NCBI GenBank assembly: GCA_025964575.1
Contig: JAOPYO010000091.1
Coordinates: forward strand, 1-37,115
Direction: 5' to 3'
DNA from: Actinomycetes bacterium
GTDB lineage: Bacteria; Actinomycetota; Actinomycetes; Streptosporangiales; Streptosporangiaceae
Length of the DNA: 37,115 nt
The notes under the pieces are model-generated. The model made no database searches and was not told where the DNA came from. It saw nothing but the letters and a program-made list of their open reading frames with translations. How positions within the stretch are numbered: the stretch's first letter is position 1; each line of letters opens with the position of its first letter. The translations under genes and the position numbers were made by a program. Positions 26,081 through 35,574 of the stretch are shown here, one piece after another.

Positions 26081-26761
26081 GTGCTGGTCTTGGCTTTTGA
26101 CACTGCCACCGCCGCGGTCACCGTCGCACTGTGCGAATGGACCCCCGGCGGTGGCGCGTTCATGTGTGCGACCGTGGAGACGGTCGACAAACGCAGGCAC
26201 GCGGAGCTGCTCGCTCCTTCCATCGCCACGGTGCTCGCCGAGGCCGGAGTGGCGCAGCACGACCTCAGCGTCATCTCCGTCGGGGTCGGCCCCGGGCCCT
26301 ACACGGGCCTGCGAGTCGGTCTTGCCACGGCGGACGCGCTCGGCAACGCGCTGCGCATTCCGGTGCACGGCGTGTGCTCGCTCGACGCGATCGCGTGGGC
26401 CTCAGGGCGTACGGAGCCGTTCGTGGTGGCCACGGACGCTCGCCGCAAAGAGGTCTACTGGGCCCAGTATGACTCCGCGGACCGACGTGCCACCGGCTCC
26501 GCCGGAGAGCCCGCGGTGGGTCCTCCGGCCGATGCCGCCGCGGCCGGGCTCCCCGTGCTGGGGGAGGGTGCGGCCCTGTACCCCGAGGTGCTGGGTGAGC
26601 CACCGGAGGGGATCCATCCGTCGGCCGCCGCGATCGCCGAGCTGACGGTGGCCCGGCTGAGCGGCGGCCACGCCGGGCTGCCGCTGCTGCCGGCCGTACC
26701 GCTCTATCTGCGCCGCCCGGACGCCCGCGAGCCCGGCCCGAGGAAGAAGGTGACCCAGTGA
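26081..26761 (+). CDS. tsaB: tRNA threonylcarbamoyladenosine biosynthesis protein TsaB
   Basis: Scaffold partner of TsaD in t6A synthesis. The N-terminal ASKHA fold reads '(M)LVLAFDTATAAVTVAL', with 'RRHAELLAPSI', 'ISVGVGPGPYTGLRVGL' and 'VVATDARRKEVYWAQY'. 226 aa is typical. GTG 26081 gives the family N-terminus; TTG 26069 would add four residues. TATTGT at 26067-26072 is a possible -10 box 8 nt before GTG, and GGAG is too close for normal spacing. The stop codon shares bases with the rimI ATG (TGATG), so the two are translationally coupled. Confidence 0.94.
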   Translation: MLVLAFDTATAAVTVALCEWTPGGGAFMCATVETVDKRRHAELLAPSIATVLAEAGVAQHDLSVISVGVGPGPYTGLRVGLATADALGNALRIPVHGVCSLDAIAWASGRTEPFVVATDARRKEVYWAQYDSADRRATGSAGEPAVGPPADAAAAGLPVLGEGAALYPEVLGEPPEGIHPSAAAIAELTVARLSGGHAGLPLLPAVPLYLRRPDAREPGPRKKVTQ

Positions 26762-27252
26762 TGCCTCCTTTCGAGCGGAGTGACCCGAAGCTACGCGTCA
26801 TGACGGAGAAGGATCTACCTGCGGTCATGGAGCTCGAGCGGGCCTTGTTCCCGGACGACGCCTGGACCGAGGGGATGCTCAACAGTGAGCTGGCTGAGCA
26901 GCCCGCCACCCGCCACTATGTGGTCGCGCTCGCACCGGACGAGGAGATCGTCGGTTATGCGGGGTTGTGTGCCGTGGGCGAGGCCGGAGATGTGCAGACC
27001 ATCGCGGTCCGCGCGGACCACTGGGGGCACGGGGTCGGCGCGGCGCTGCTGACCGCTCTCCTCACCGAGGCCGCCACACGCGGCTGCATCTCCGTCTACC
27101 TCGAGGTACGGGCTGACAACGAACGTGCCCAGAAGCTCTACGAGCGCTTCGGGTTCGAGCAGATCGGCATCCGTAAGCGCTACTACCAACCGTCCGGGGT
27201 GGACGCGATCGTCATGAGCAGGGACACGCGAGGGGCCGACGGTGACGAGTGA
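26761..27252 (+). CDS. rimI: Ribosomal protein S18-alanine N-acetyltransferase RimI
   Basis: GNAT acetyltransferase, 163 aa, acetylating the N-terminus of ribosomal protein S18 by homology. 'LRVMTEKDLPAVMELERALFPDDAW' at the start, 'VQTIAVRADHWGHGVGAALLTALL' in motif A (acetyl-CoA pyrophosphate loop) and 'YLEVRADNERAQKLYERFGFEQIGIRKRYY' in motif B are clear. In the loop the usual Q/R-x-x-G-x-G appears as H-W-G-H-G-V-G. ATG 26761 uses the TGATG junction with tsaB. RimI commonly sits between tsaB and tsaD. Its stop overlaps the GTG of a 28-codon mini-ORF. Confidence 0.94.
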   Translation: MPPFERSDPKLRVMTEKDLPAVMELERALFPDDAWTEGMLNSELAEQPATRHYVVALAPDEEIVGYAGLCAVGEAGDVQTIAVRADHWGHGVGAALLTALLTEAATRGCISVYLEVRADNERAQKLYERFGFEQIGIRKRYYQPSGVDAIVMSRDTRGADGDE

Positions 27253-27335
27253 AGGCGCCGTCGTTCAAAGGCCCCGAGCCGCCGCGCCGGAGGCGCGGCC
27301 ACAAGCACGAGGGGCACGGGGATGAGCACGCGTGA
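27249..27335 (+). other. 28-codon His/Arg-rich mini-ORF between rimI and tsaD
   Basis: GTG 27249 overlaps the rimI stop (GTGA). The ORF crosses the whole gap and ends 14 nt inside tsaD. The peptide is basic then His-rich ([18 protein letters not shown]). It may be a small metal-binding peptide, a coupling device, or chance. Confidence 0.25.
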
Positions 27336-28359
27336 CGAGGCGCTGGTGCTGGGGATCGAGACCTCCTGCGATGAGACCGGGGTCGGCATCGTGCGAGGGC
27401 ACACGTTGCTCGCTGACGCGATCGCCTCGAGCGTGGACGAGCATGCCCGGTTCGGCGGGGTCGTGCCCGAGGTCGCCTCTCGGGCCCATCTGGAGGCCAT
27501 GACGCCGACCGTGACGCGGGCGCTGTCCGACGCCGGGGTGAAGCTGTCCGACCTGGACGCCATCGCGGTGACCGCCGGCCCTGGGCTGGCCGGGGCGCTG
27601 ATGGTCGGGGTGGCCGCCGCCAAGGCGTACGCGCTGGCGCTCGGCAAGCCGCTGTACGGCGTGAACCATCTCGCCGCGCACGTGGCCGTCGACCAGCTCG
27701 AGCACGGCCCGCTGCCCAAACCGTGCGTCGCGCTGCTGGTGTCAGGAGGGCACTCGTCACTGCTGCTGGTCCCGGACGTGGCGACGGACGTACGGCCGCT
27801 GGGTGCGACCGTCGACGACGCGGCCGGAGAGGCGTTCGACAAGGTGGCCCGGGTGCTCGACCTGGGTTTCCCGGGAGGCCCCCACATCGACAGGGTGGCC
27901 CGCGAAGGGGCCCCCGACGCGATCGCCTTCCCCAGAGGGAAGTACGACGACGGAACTTACGACTTCTCCTTCTCCGGGCTGAAGACCGCCGTGGCGCGCT
28001 GGGTCGAGGCCAGGGAACGCGCGGGGGAGCCGGTCCCGGTGGCCGACGTGGCCGCGTCGTTCCAGGAGGCGGTGGTCGACGTGCTCACCAGAAAGGCGAT
28101 CGCCGTCTGCCGCGAGAACGGGGTTTCCCACCTGCTGATCGGTGGTGGGGTCGCGGCCAACTCCCGGCTGCGTGCGCTGGCCCAGCAGCGGTGCGAGGCG
28201 GCCGGAGTGCGGCTGCGGGTGCCCCGGCCCAACCTGTGCACTGACAATGGTGCGATGGTGGCGGCTCTGGGCTCCGAACTCGTGGGCGCCGGCCTGCACC
28301 CTTCGGCGCTGGATCTCCCCGCGGATTCGTCCCTGCCCATCACCACGATCACCGTGTGA
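27322..28359 (+). CDS. tsaD: tRNA N6-adenosine threonylcarbamoyltransferase TsaD
   Basis: Catalytic subunit that transfers the threonylcarbamoyl group to A37 of ANN-decoding tRNAs. '[14 protein letters not shown]', '[16 protein letters not shown]', metal-binding 'NHLAAH' (His116, His120), '[10 protein letters not shown]', '[15 protein letters not shown]', 'SFSGLKTAV' and '[11 protein letters not shown]' are all present. 345 aa is normal. ATG 27322 has GAGGGG upstream. It is last in the tsaB-rimI-tsaD unit and convergent with the kinase-like gene, 21 bp away. Confidence 0.97.
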   Translation: MSTRDEALVLGIETSCDETGVGIVRGHTLLADAIASSVDEHARFGGVVPEVASRAHLEAMTPTVTRALSDAGVKLSDLDAIAVTAGPGLAGALMVGVAAAKAYALALGKPLYGVNHLAAHVAVDQLEHGPLPKPCVALLVSGGHSSLLLVPDVATDVRPLGATVDDAAGEAFDKVARVLDLGFPGGPHIDRVAREGAPDAIAFPRGKYDDGTYDFSFSGLKTAVARWVEARERAGEPVPVADVAASFQEAVVDVLTRKAIAVCRENGVSHLLIGGGVAANSRLRALAQQRCEAAGVRLRVPRPNLCTDNGAMVAALGSELVGAGLHPSALDLPADSSLPITTITV

Positions 28360-28380
28360 CCTACCGGCGGGGGTGTTCGC

Positions 28381-29322
28381 TCAGCGGGCGGTGGTGCCCA
28401 GCTGAGCCAGGAGACCAGCGATGTAGTTCTCAAAGAGCGGCATCTGGGCCTCGTTGATCATCCAGCCGGGCTCTTCGGGCAGCAGATCCAGGACACAACG
28501 CAGGTCCCAGTAGGGATCGTGGACATACCCGCCGTGCACCTGGTCGAAGGCGGCCAGAAACCGGTCAGGGGTCGGCACGCCATAGCGCAGCGCCAGGTTC
28601 CAGCGCATGTGCGCGATGTCGATCGCGATCGGCCCGTATGACGCGTTGGACCAGTCGACGATGCCGGTGAGCCGCCCGTACGCCCACAGCGTGTTGTCCG
28701 GGTGATAGTCGCGGTGGATGAAGTGCAGGGTCGCCTCAGGCGAGGGACCGCTGACCACGTCGAACGCCTGTTCCCACAACTCGGGCCGGAGTGCGAGCTC
28801 CGGCGGCTTGCACATGGTGAGCAGGTTGTACGGGCTGTACGGCGGCATCGTTGACGCCCCGTGCAGCGAGTGCACCGACAGCAGCGCCGCGGCCAGTTGG
28901 ATCAGGTATTCCGGCAGGTCGTCGGGAGCCGGCCTGGGCGGATGCCCGACCAGCCTGGTGATCAGCAGGGTCGGGACGTCGCAGTAGGCGCCGCCTGGGT
29001 CCGCCGCGACCAGGGCAGGGGTCGGGATCTCGCAGCCGGCCAGCAGTGCCAGTGCCGCGATCTCGCGTTCCGGGGAGAATTCGGGGTCGGTCATCATCCA
29101 GTTACGGCGGCCCCATCGGCGGAGCACCAGCCGGTGCACGGTGCCAGAGCGGCTCTCCACCAGCATCGCGTGATTGACGTGCGAGATACCGCCGGCCAGC
29201 GGGCGCACCATCTTGACCTCGCTGCCCGGCCCGAGGCAGCGCTCGACCCAGCGTAACGTCGCGAGGGTGGGGGGATCACCGTTGGTGAGAGTGGGCGCCT
29301 GGGTGTGGGTCACGCGATCCAT
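28381..29322 (-). CDS. Aminoglycoside-phosphotransferase-family small-molecule kinase
   Basis: 313 aa with the APH/ChoK fold. 'RPLAGGISHVNHAM' is the nucleotide-binding loop, the catalytic loop is 'HFIHRDYHPDNTLW' (Asp205, Asn210), and the metal-binding Asp223 lies in 'GIVDWSNASYGP'. The ATP-anchoring Lys of the N-lobe appears as Arg in 'LVLRRW'. Members phosphorylate aminoglycosides, macrolides, homoserine, sugars or choline; the sequence alone does not say which, and resistance should not be assumed. ATG 29322 is the start. It is monocistronic, with 146 bp before the hairpin of the next minus-strand gene. Confidence 0.85.
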   Translation of the reverse strand: MDRVTHTQAPTLTNGDPPTLATLRWVERCLGPGSEVKMVRPLAGGISHVNHAMLVESRSGTVHRLVLRRWGRRNWMMTDPEFSPEREIAALALLAGCEIPTPALVAADPGGAYCDVPTLLITRLVGHPPRPAPDDLPEYLIQLAAALLSVHSLHGASTMPPYSPYNLLTMCKPPELALRPELWEQAFDVVSGPSPEATLHFIHRDYHPDNTLWAYGRLTGIVDWSNASYGPIAIDIAHMRWNLALRYGVPTPDRFLAAFDQVHGGYVHDPYWDLRCVLDLLPEEPGWMINEAQMPLFENYIAGLLAQLGTTAR

Positions 29323-29468
29323 GTAAACGGATTCCGAACGGTATGGGGAGTGATTTTGCGAAGACCGAACGTAACAGATTGCACGTCATTAGCGTGCCTG
29401 TACCGAGGGCCGACGACTTTCCTGTACAAAACGGCACATAGGTCGCCGGTCATTTGGGGAGTGCCGAT

Positions 29469-29512
29469 CGTGGTCATGTAGCTTCCCGAGCTCGAGAAGC
29501 TACATGACCACG
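29469..29512 (-). terminator. Long hairpin after the coiled-coil gene
   Basis: Arms 29469-29485 and 29496-29512 (17 nt) are perfectly complementary, and the inner CGAG/CTCG (29487-29494) can also pair. On the minus strand it starts 19 nt after the stop of the 29532-31082 gene and begins CGTGGTCATG, similar to the hairpins at 258-298 and 12749-12805. No T-run. Confidence 0.78.
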
Positions 29513-29531
29513 GCGGTGAGCGGCAGCACTC

Positions 29532-31082
29532 CTATTTCTCGCCCTCGCGGCGCGGACGCAACAATGCCTCGGCCAGCGCGAGCATGGTCTCCTCCAGCGT
29601 GCCCAGCCGCTTGAGGACGTCCTCGTGGACGGTGGTGACTCTCCTGGTGACGTCGTCATGCACGTTGTCGACCTTCTTTCCGACCTCGTCCTGGACGGAC
29701 TCGACTCGTTTCAGGACGTCGTCGTGGATGCCGTCGAACTTCCTGGCCACCTCGCTCTGCACGGACTCGGTCCGCTTGGCGACCTCCTCGTTCACTCCGT
29801 CCACGCGTTTCATGACGTCCCCGAGGATGCCGTCGACCTTCTTCCCGACGTCCTCGCGGAAGATCCCGATCCTCTGGACGACCTCCTCGTTGGAAACGCC
29901 GACCTGCCTGGTGACGTCGGCGTTCATGGACTCCATATGCCTGGTGACGATGTCGACCTGCTTGGTGAAGTTGTGGACCGCGGAGTCGACCTTCTTCGCG
30001 ACGTCCTCGTGAATGCTCTCGACCCGCCGGGTGACCTCTTCGACCCGCTTGACCACCTCGTGGTGCGCCGACTCCACGATCTTGGACATGGTCTCTTCGA
30101 CCTCGCCCCGATCTGGGCGGGTGCGCAGTTCGACGATGAGCGGCTCGACGGCGTCACTGAGCCGCTTCTCCAGCGCGTCGAATCGGTCGGTGTGATCGAT
30201 GGGCGGCCGCAACGTCAGCTCGGTCAGCTTCCTGTGCAGCTCGCCGATCTCCGGTGAGGTGGCCAGCTGAGCGATGCGCTCGTTGGTGGCCTCGATCCGC
30301 TCGTCGAGCCCTACGAACCGGCGGTCCAGTCCGTCAACCTTGCCCGACAGTCCCTTGAGCCGGCCGTCGAGCCCTTCCAGACGTCCGTCGAGGCCTTCGA
30401 GCCGGCCGCCGACACCCTCGACCCGGCCATTGACCGCTTCCAGTCCCTGGTCGATCCGGTCGCTCATCTCGGAGAGCGACTGATCCACCCGGGTCGTGAC
30501 CCCGGTGATCGAATGCTCGAGCTTCTCGGACCGATGGCCCAGTTCGGCCAATGACTTGTCCAGGCGGTTGAACCGGACGGAGGCGGCTTCCATGCTGCCC
30601 TGGAGCTTGTCCAGGCGCTTGGTCATCTCCTCCATCCGCTGCGCCGTCAGCTGCGCGGCGTCCGTGATGTGCTGCGCCGAGTCGAGGACGGACTGCAACC
30701 GGGTGAGACCCTCGTCGACGTTCTCAGCGACGACCCCTACGTCGGCCCACAACGCCGGCAGTTCCGCGACCGGTTTGACCCGCTCGCCGACCGCCTCGAT
30801 GTGCTCGGCGAGCCCCTCGGCCCACTCTGGCGGTCTGCTGGAGAGTTCGTCTACCTGCCCCCGTACCGTGTTCAAGTCGCCGGTCAGCCCGCTGAGCTCA
30901 CGCTCCCGGACCTCGCGTAGCAGCCACTCCATGCCTTCCAGCCGCTGGCGTATCTCATCCAGGACCTGACCCTGAGAGCGCTGTTCGTAGACGTGGTCCT
31001 GCGCCGCCCGGGCGAGCAACTCCCGCATCCGGTCCGAGACCGGCTGGCCCCCCGCCTGCAGGAAGTTGTGATTCGTTTCCAC
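29532..31082 (-). CDS. Long coiled-coil protein with heptad and hendecad repeat arrays
   Basis: 516 aa, no enzyme domain and no membrane segment. Residues ~15-80 are helical (VSDRMRELLARAAQDHVYEQ, LDEIRQRLEGMEWLLREV). Residues 145-220 are classical coiled coil. Residues ~221-269 are tight heptads (GRLEGLD, GRLKGLS, GKVDGLD). After a linker with Pro residues, 354-492 comprise twelve 11-residue units such as VDGVNEEVAKR, FDGIHDDVLKR and VDNVHDDVTRR, interrupted once by a 7-residue unit. Hendecads favour right-handed or straight helical bundles and amphipathic lipid-binding helices. A cytoskeletal, membrane-surface or polar-growth role is conceivable but unproven. GTG 31082 is chosen for its GAAGGAG site at good spacing. 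Confidence 0.82.
   Translation of the reverse strand: METNHNFLQAGGQPVSDRMRELLARAAQDHVYEQRSQGQVLDEIRQRLEGMEWLLREVRERELSGLTGDLNTVRGQVDELSSRPPEWAEGLAEHIEAVGERVKPVAELPALWADVGVVAENVDEGLTRLQSVLDSAQHITDAAQLTAQRMEEMTKRLDKLQGSMEAASVRFNRLDKSLAELGHRSEKLEHSITGVTTRVDQSLSEMSDRIDQGLEAVNGRVEGVGGRLEGLDGRLEGLDGRLKGLSGKVDGLDRRFVGLDERIEATNERIAQLATSPEIGELHRKLTELTLRPPIDHTDRFDALEKRLSDAVEPLIVELRTRPDRGEVEETMSKIVESAHHEVVKRVEEVTRRVESIHEDVAKKVDSAVHNFTKQVDIVTRHMESMNADVTRQVGVSNEEVVQRIGIFREDVGKKVDGILGDVMKRVDGVNEEVAKRTESVQSEVARKFDGIHDDVLKRVESVQDEVGKKVDNVHDDVTRRVTTVHEDVLKRLGTLEETMLALAEALLRPRREGEK
29607..30023 (-). repeat. Twelve 33-bp coding repeats (hendecads)
   Basis: On the minus strand this stretch encodes twelve 11-residue units with the pattern [VFI]-[DE]-x-[VI]-x-x-[DE]-V-x-[KR]-[KR], plus one 7-residue unit near its start. 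Copies are diverged at DNA level. Confidence 0.85.
30276..30422 (-). repeat. Seven 21-bp coding repeats (heptads)
   Basis: Encodes about seven heptads with the consensus G-[RK]-[LV]-[ED]-G-L-D. The copies around 30354-30395 are nearly identical in DNA, suggesting recent slippage. Confidence 0.75.
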
Positions 31083-31125
31083 CCGATGCTCCTTCGTGTG
31101 CCTGTCCGCAAATACCTGTCCCTCA

Positions 31126-31153
31126 GATATATGCGAGTGGCAGTGATGCTGAA
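31126..31153 (-). promoter_or_regulatory. Possible promoter of the coiled-coil gene
   Basis: On the minus strand TTCAGC (31153-31148) is followed after 16 nt by TATATC (31131-31126), about 45 nt before GTG 31082. The inverted repeat at 31157-31183 abuts the -35 side and could be an operator. Confidence 0.4.
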
Positions 31154-31189
31154 GGGCCCACCTTAGTGGCTCTGGAAGGTGGGTAATAC

Positions 31190-31333
31190 ATGGAGAAGAA
31201 AACATGGTCAGTTCTGTTGAATGCGATGCTTATCCCGGTCGTACGGGTTGTCGCTTTCCTGGCGGTCGGGCGCTGTGGGGACGGGCTTCGCGAACTATCT
31301 GGATTGGCGACCTGGTGCATTGTTCGATCATGA
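31190..31333 (+). other. Possible small hydrophobic protein, 47 codons
   Basis: ATG 31190 is preceded by GGAAGGTGGG with about 7-nt spacing. The peptide starts MEKKTWSVLLNAMLIPVV and continues hydrophobic (RVVAFLAVG) before a short polar tail. Third-position GC is lower than in the neighbouring genes, which argues against it. No homologue is known to me. Confidence 0.2.
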
Positions 31334-31475
31334 TGTCGCCATTCCAGTCCGCGCATGCCATCACCATGTCAATTCGTTACGGGAAACTCGGCACCACTCT
31401 CTGGTGATCCACCGATACCAGTGAATAGAATGCTGGAAAAGGCGCAGGATTTGCTCTGTCCTGGCGCGCCGCGTG

Positions 31476-32789
31476 TCAGTGGCCGACGTGTGCGGGTCGG
31501 CAGAGGAGCACGAACGGGGCCTCGCCGATCCGGGTGAGGACGATGGTCAGCTCGTTCGGGCCGGTGAGCCGCAGGTCCCGGCGGAGCCGCTCGATGTCGA
31601 CCGCCGACCCCCGTTTCTTGATCGTGAGGATGCCGACTCCGCGTCGGCGCAGCTCCGCCCGCAGCTTCTTCAGCGAGAAGGGCAGCACGTCGTCGATCTC
31701 GTACGCGCTCGCGAACGGAGTCGCCATCAGTGTGTCGCTGGTCACGTAGGCGATGTTCGGGTCCGCCAGCGTGCCTCCGGTCAAGGCGGCCACCTCGGCC
31801 ACCAGATGGGCCCGGATCACCGCGCCGTCGGGCTCGTACAGATAGCGCAGCCACGGTCCCACCGGCGGCGTGCCCAGCCCCGGCTCGGGCACGAGCGTCG
31901 CGGACGCACCAGGGCCATGGGCGCCGCCGGCGCAGGCGGGTTTCGACGCCGTGCCGCGGTCACGCGGATTGAGCACGGTCGCACGCCGCCGGATCGGGCC
32001 GCCCTCGCCGGCGGAACCGCTCAGCCCGCCCAGCCAGAGGGCGGCCTCCTTGACCTCGCCGCGGTCGGAGATCCATTCGGCCTCCGCCTCCGCCGGAATG
32101 GCCTCGTGCGGAATCCCGGGTGCGACCTTCAGGCACGCGGCCGGAGCACGCCGGGCCAGTTCGAGCAGGACGTCGAGCGGCGGCTCGTAGGCCTTGGGAT
32201 CGAAGACACGGCCACGAGCGGTTCGGCGGCCCGGGTCGGCGAAGACCGCCGCGTATCCGGAGGGGTCCTGCCGGGCGGCGTCACCCTCCCGTACCGCCAC
32301 CAGGTCGGACAGGCCCAGCGTCTCGATGTTGGCCCGGGCCACGGCCACGGTCAGCGGATCCAGGTCCACGCCCTCTCCGGGGCAGCCGGCCCTGGCCCGG
32401 GCGATGAGATCGGCCCCGATTCCGGAGCACAGTTCCAGGACGGGCCGGTCGCTCTGCCCTGACGAGCACGTCCGTGTGGGAGAGAACCGCCCGCCGAGGT
32501 AGGCGGCGAAGCGATGGGCCCGGTGGGCCGCGACGCTCGACCGGGTGGACTGCTCGAGCCCGGCGGGGGTGAAGTACATGCGGGCGGCGTCCGGGCCGAA
32601 CTTGTCGCGGGCTCGCGCCCGGAGCCGTAGCTGGGTGAGCACAGCGGCCACCAGCCCCGCCGGGTGCCGGGACCGCAGCCGCGACGCCGTCGCGAGCAGG
32701 CCGTCCTCACTCACGTCGGCGTCGGCGGCCTCGGCGAGAATCGCCTGGCCGACGGGAGAGAGCAGGGCTTGGAACCCCTCAATGTCCAC
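31476..32789 (-). CDS. Class I SAM-dependent methyltransferase with THUMP-like domain
   Basis: 437 aa from GTG 32789 ('(M)DIEGFQALLSPVGQAIL', the usual family start). The SAM site reads 'VLELCSGIGADLIARA' (117-132), 'GVDLDPLTVAVARAN' (140-154) and 'VFADPGRR' (182-189), where DPxR is the motif IV position. The C-terminal ~80 residues (LPFSLKKLRAELRRRGVGILTIKKRG...) are the THUMP-like domain seen in putative RNA methyltransferases. The target RNA is unknown. On the minus strand TAACGT ends 7 nt before GTG 32789, compatible with a leaderless mRNA; GTG 32798 is an alternative. It is divergent from groES, a common arrangement in actinobacteria. Confidence 0.85.
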   Translation of the reverse strand: MDIEGFQALLSPVGQAILAEAADADVSEDGLLATASRLRSRHPAGLVAAVLTQLRLRARARDKFGPDAARMYFTPAGLEQSTRSSVAAHRAHRFAAYLGGRFSPTRTCSSGQSDRPVLELCSGIGADLIARARAGCPGEGVDLDPLTVAVARANIETLGLSDLVAVREGDAARQDPSGYAAVFADPGRRTARGRVFDPKAYEPPLDVLLELARRAPAACLKVAPGIPHEAIPAEAEAEWISDRGEVKEAALWLGGLSGSAGEGGPIRRRATVLNPRDRGTASKPACAGGAHGPGASATLVPEPGLGTPPVGPWLRYLYEPDGAVIRAHLVAEVAALTGGTLADPNIAYVTSDTLMATPFASAYEIDDVLPFSLKKLRAELRRRGVGILTIKKRGSAVDIERLRRDLRLTGPNELTIVLTRIGEAPFVLLCRPAHVGH

Positions 32790-32928
32790 ATCCGCCACGT
32801 TACTGACCAAGGGTTGCGCAGGCGGGAGCTCGGTGTGCTGGACTGGGAGCGAGGGGCGAACGACGTGGGAAGACGCCGCGTCGAAGCCCGTGGCACGGCG
32901 CCACGCCATGGGCTTGACCGCGACCAGG

Positions 32929-32957
32929 TTGACGACGTTCGCGGCACGGCATAACCT
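32929..32957 (+). promoter_or_regulatory. groESL promoter
   Basis: TTGACG (32929-32934) and TAACCT (32952-32957) have 17-nt spacing. The predicted start near 32964 coincides with the first base of the CIRCE element, the standard architecture for HrcA repression. The rest of the 315-bp gap 32790-33104 contains no gene. Confidence 0.8.
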
Positions 32958-32963
32958 CCGTAA

Positions 32964-32990
32964 TTGGCACTCTCAATCGGAGAGTGCCAA
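32964..32990 (+). promoter_or_regulatory. CIRCE element (HrcA operator)
   Basis: TTGGCACTC, nine spacer bases, GAGTGCCAA: a perfect match to the inverted repeat bound by the heat-shock repressor HrcA. It lies at the transcription start of groES, so the operon should be induced by heat. Confidence 0.97.
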
Positions 32991-33104
32991 TCAGCGACAC
33001 GGTCGGTCTGACACCCGCGACGGCAGGCCGCCAGGGTCGCCTCTCTCATGTGCGATCGGTCAATCTGGCCGGTCGATAACCGCAATCGAAGGGGAGGTCA
33101 GATC

Positions 33105-33413
33105 GTGACGACCGCCACCAAGGTTGTTCTCAAGCCGCTCGAGGACCGCGTTGTGGTCCAGCCGCTTGAGGCAGAGCAGACCACTGCGTCTGGCCTTGTC
33201 ATTCCGGACACCGCCAAGGAGAAGCCCCAGGAGGGCACCGTCCTGGCCGTGGGTCCGGGTCGCATCGACGAGAAGGGTCAGCGAGTGCCGCTGGACGTCG
33301 CCGTCGGCGACGTCGTGCTTTACAGCAAGTACGGCGGCACCGAGGTGAAGTACAACGGCGAGGACTACCTCGTCCTCTCGGCCCGTGACGTGCTCGCGAT
33401 CGTCGAGAAGTAA
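33105..33413 (+). CDS. groS: Co-chaperonin GroES
   Basis: 102-aa lid of the GroEL folding chamber. '[36 protein letters not shown]' includes the mobile loop that contacts GroEL. 'VLAVGPGRI', '[15 protein letters not shown]' and the C-terminal '[15 protein letters not shown]' are canonical. GTG 33105 has GGGGAGG at 33091-33097. It is controlled by the CIRCE promoter about 140 nt upstream and followed by a hairpin and then groEL. Confidence 0.98.
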   Translation: MTTATKVVLKPLEDRVVVQPLEAEQTTASGLVIPDTAKEKPQEGTVLAVGPGRIDEKGQRVPLDVAVGDVVLYSKYGGTEVKYNGEDYLVLSARDVLAIVEK

Positions 33414-33431
33414 TCACCCGAGACGTGATGC

Positions 33432-33473
33432 ACCGCCCCGGTCCGGCCCCTAGCGGCAACGGGCCGGGGCGGT
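33432..33473 (+). terminator. Hairpin between groES and groEL (attenuator)
   Basis: A 13-bp GC-rich stem (33432-33444 with 33461-33473, one G-U pair) starts 18 nt after the groES stop. groEL lies 143 nt further with no obvious promoter of its own, so this probably reduces rather than abolishes read-through. Confidence 0.65.
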
Positions 33474-33604
33474 CTGCGTGAGCGGGCGCGCGGCCGCACG
33501 AGGAGCACCGGCACGGCCGAGGAACGAGGCCGTGGCGAGCACCGCGGAACAGGCCGCGTACAAGCGCCCGTGAGCCGACGCGCGCAGCGCGTCAGTGAAG
33601 CTGA

Positions 33605-35239
<1,635 letters not shown>

Positions 35240-35574
35240 GTGAATCGCCGCGTCTCGGACGCGGCGGCCATTGAGCCCCCTGCCGATCATCGGCGGGGGG
35301 CTCGGTGTATTTTTGCACGATTAGGGGTTCTGTCGTTTCGGCGCACCGAGCGCTCTTCGGGATCTCTTTGCGGCCTGTGGGGAATTTTATTTCGCACAGC
35401 GCGGAGCGAAACGACCACAATGTGTGATATTTGGTGACTTGTCCCGGCACTGTGACCATTCCGTTGTCATGGACAGTGGAGACAGGCCCGATCTGCCTGG
35501 GCATCATGCTCTACGTGACCGAGGGATGCTTCGCGGGGACCACGATTGCGCTTGCTACCACTGATTCGCGGGTG
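35240..35574. other. Region between groEL and the sigma-factor gene
   Basis: After the terminators, this stretch is relatively AT-rich around 35370-35450 and must hold the sigma-gene promoter, but no clear -35/-10 pair could be chosen. A 9-nt inverted repeat (35332-35340 and 35407-35415) brackets part of it. The whiB-type gene often found between groEL and this sigma gene in other actinobacteria is absent. Confidence 0.45.
35246..35314 (+). terminator. Tandem terminator after groEL
   Basis: First hairpin: 9-bp stem 35246-35254 with 35258-35266, loop TCG. Second: 14-bp stem 35273-35286 with 35290-35303 (one G-U), followed by TATTTTT (35308-35314). The second is the only classical T-tract terminator I found in the window. 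Confidence 0.9.

Larger units (their letters stand above)
31083..31475. other. Intergenic stretch upstream of the coiled-coil gene
   Basis: 393 bp, less GC-rich than the surroundings. It holds the likely minus-strand promoter of the coiled-coil gene (31126-31153), a perfect 8-bp inverted repeat beside it (31157-31164 with 31176-31183), and a short plus-strand ORF with a good ribosome-binding site (31190-31333). Nothing else was recognised up to the stop of the methyltransferase gene. Confidence 0.5.

Noticed and set aside
28381..29322. Antibiotic resistance gene
   Set aside because: The APH fold is shared by many metabolic kinases; nothing in the sequence or neighbourhood points to a drug substrate.
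35332..35415. 9-nt inverted repeat bracketing 66 bp upstream of the sigma gene as a transposon remnant
   Set aside because: Too short, no flanking target duplication and no transposase remnant; noted only as a possible regulatory structure.
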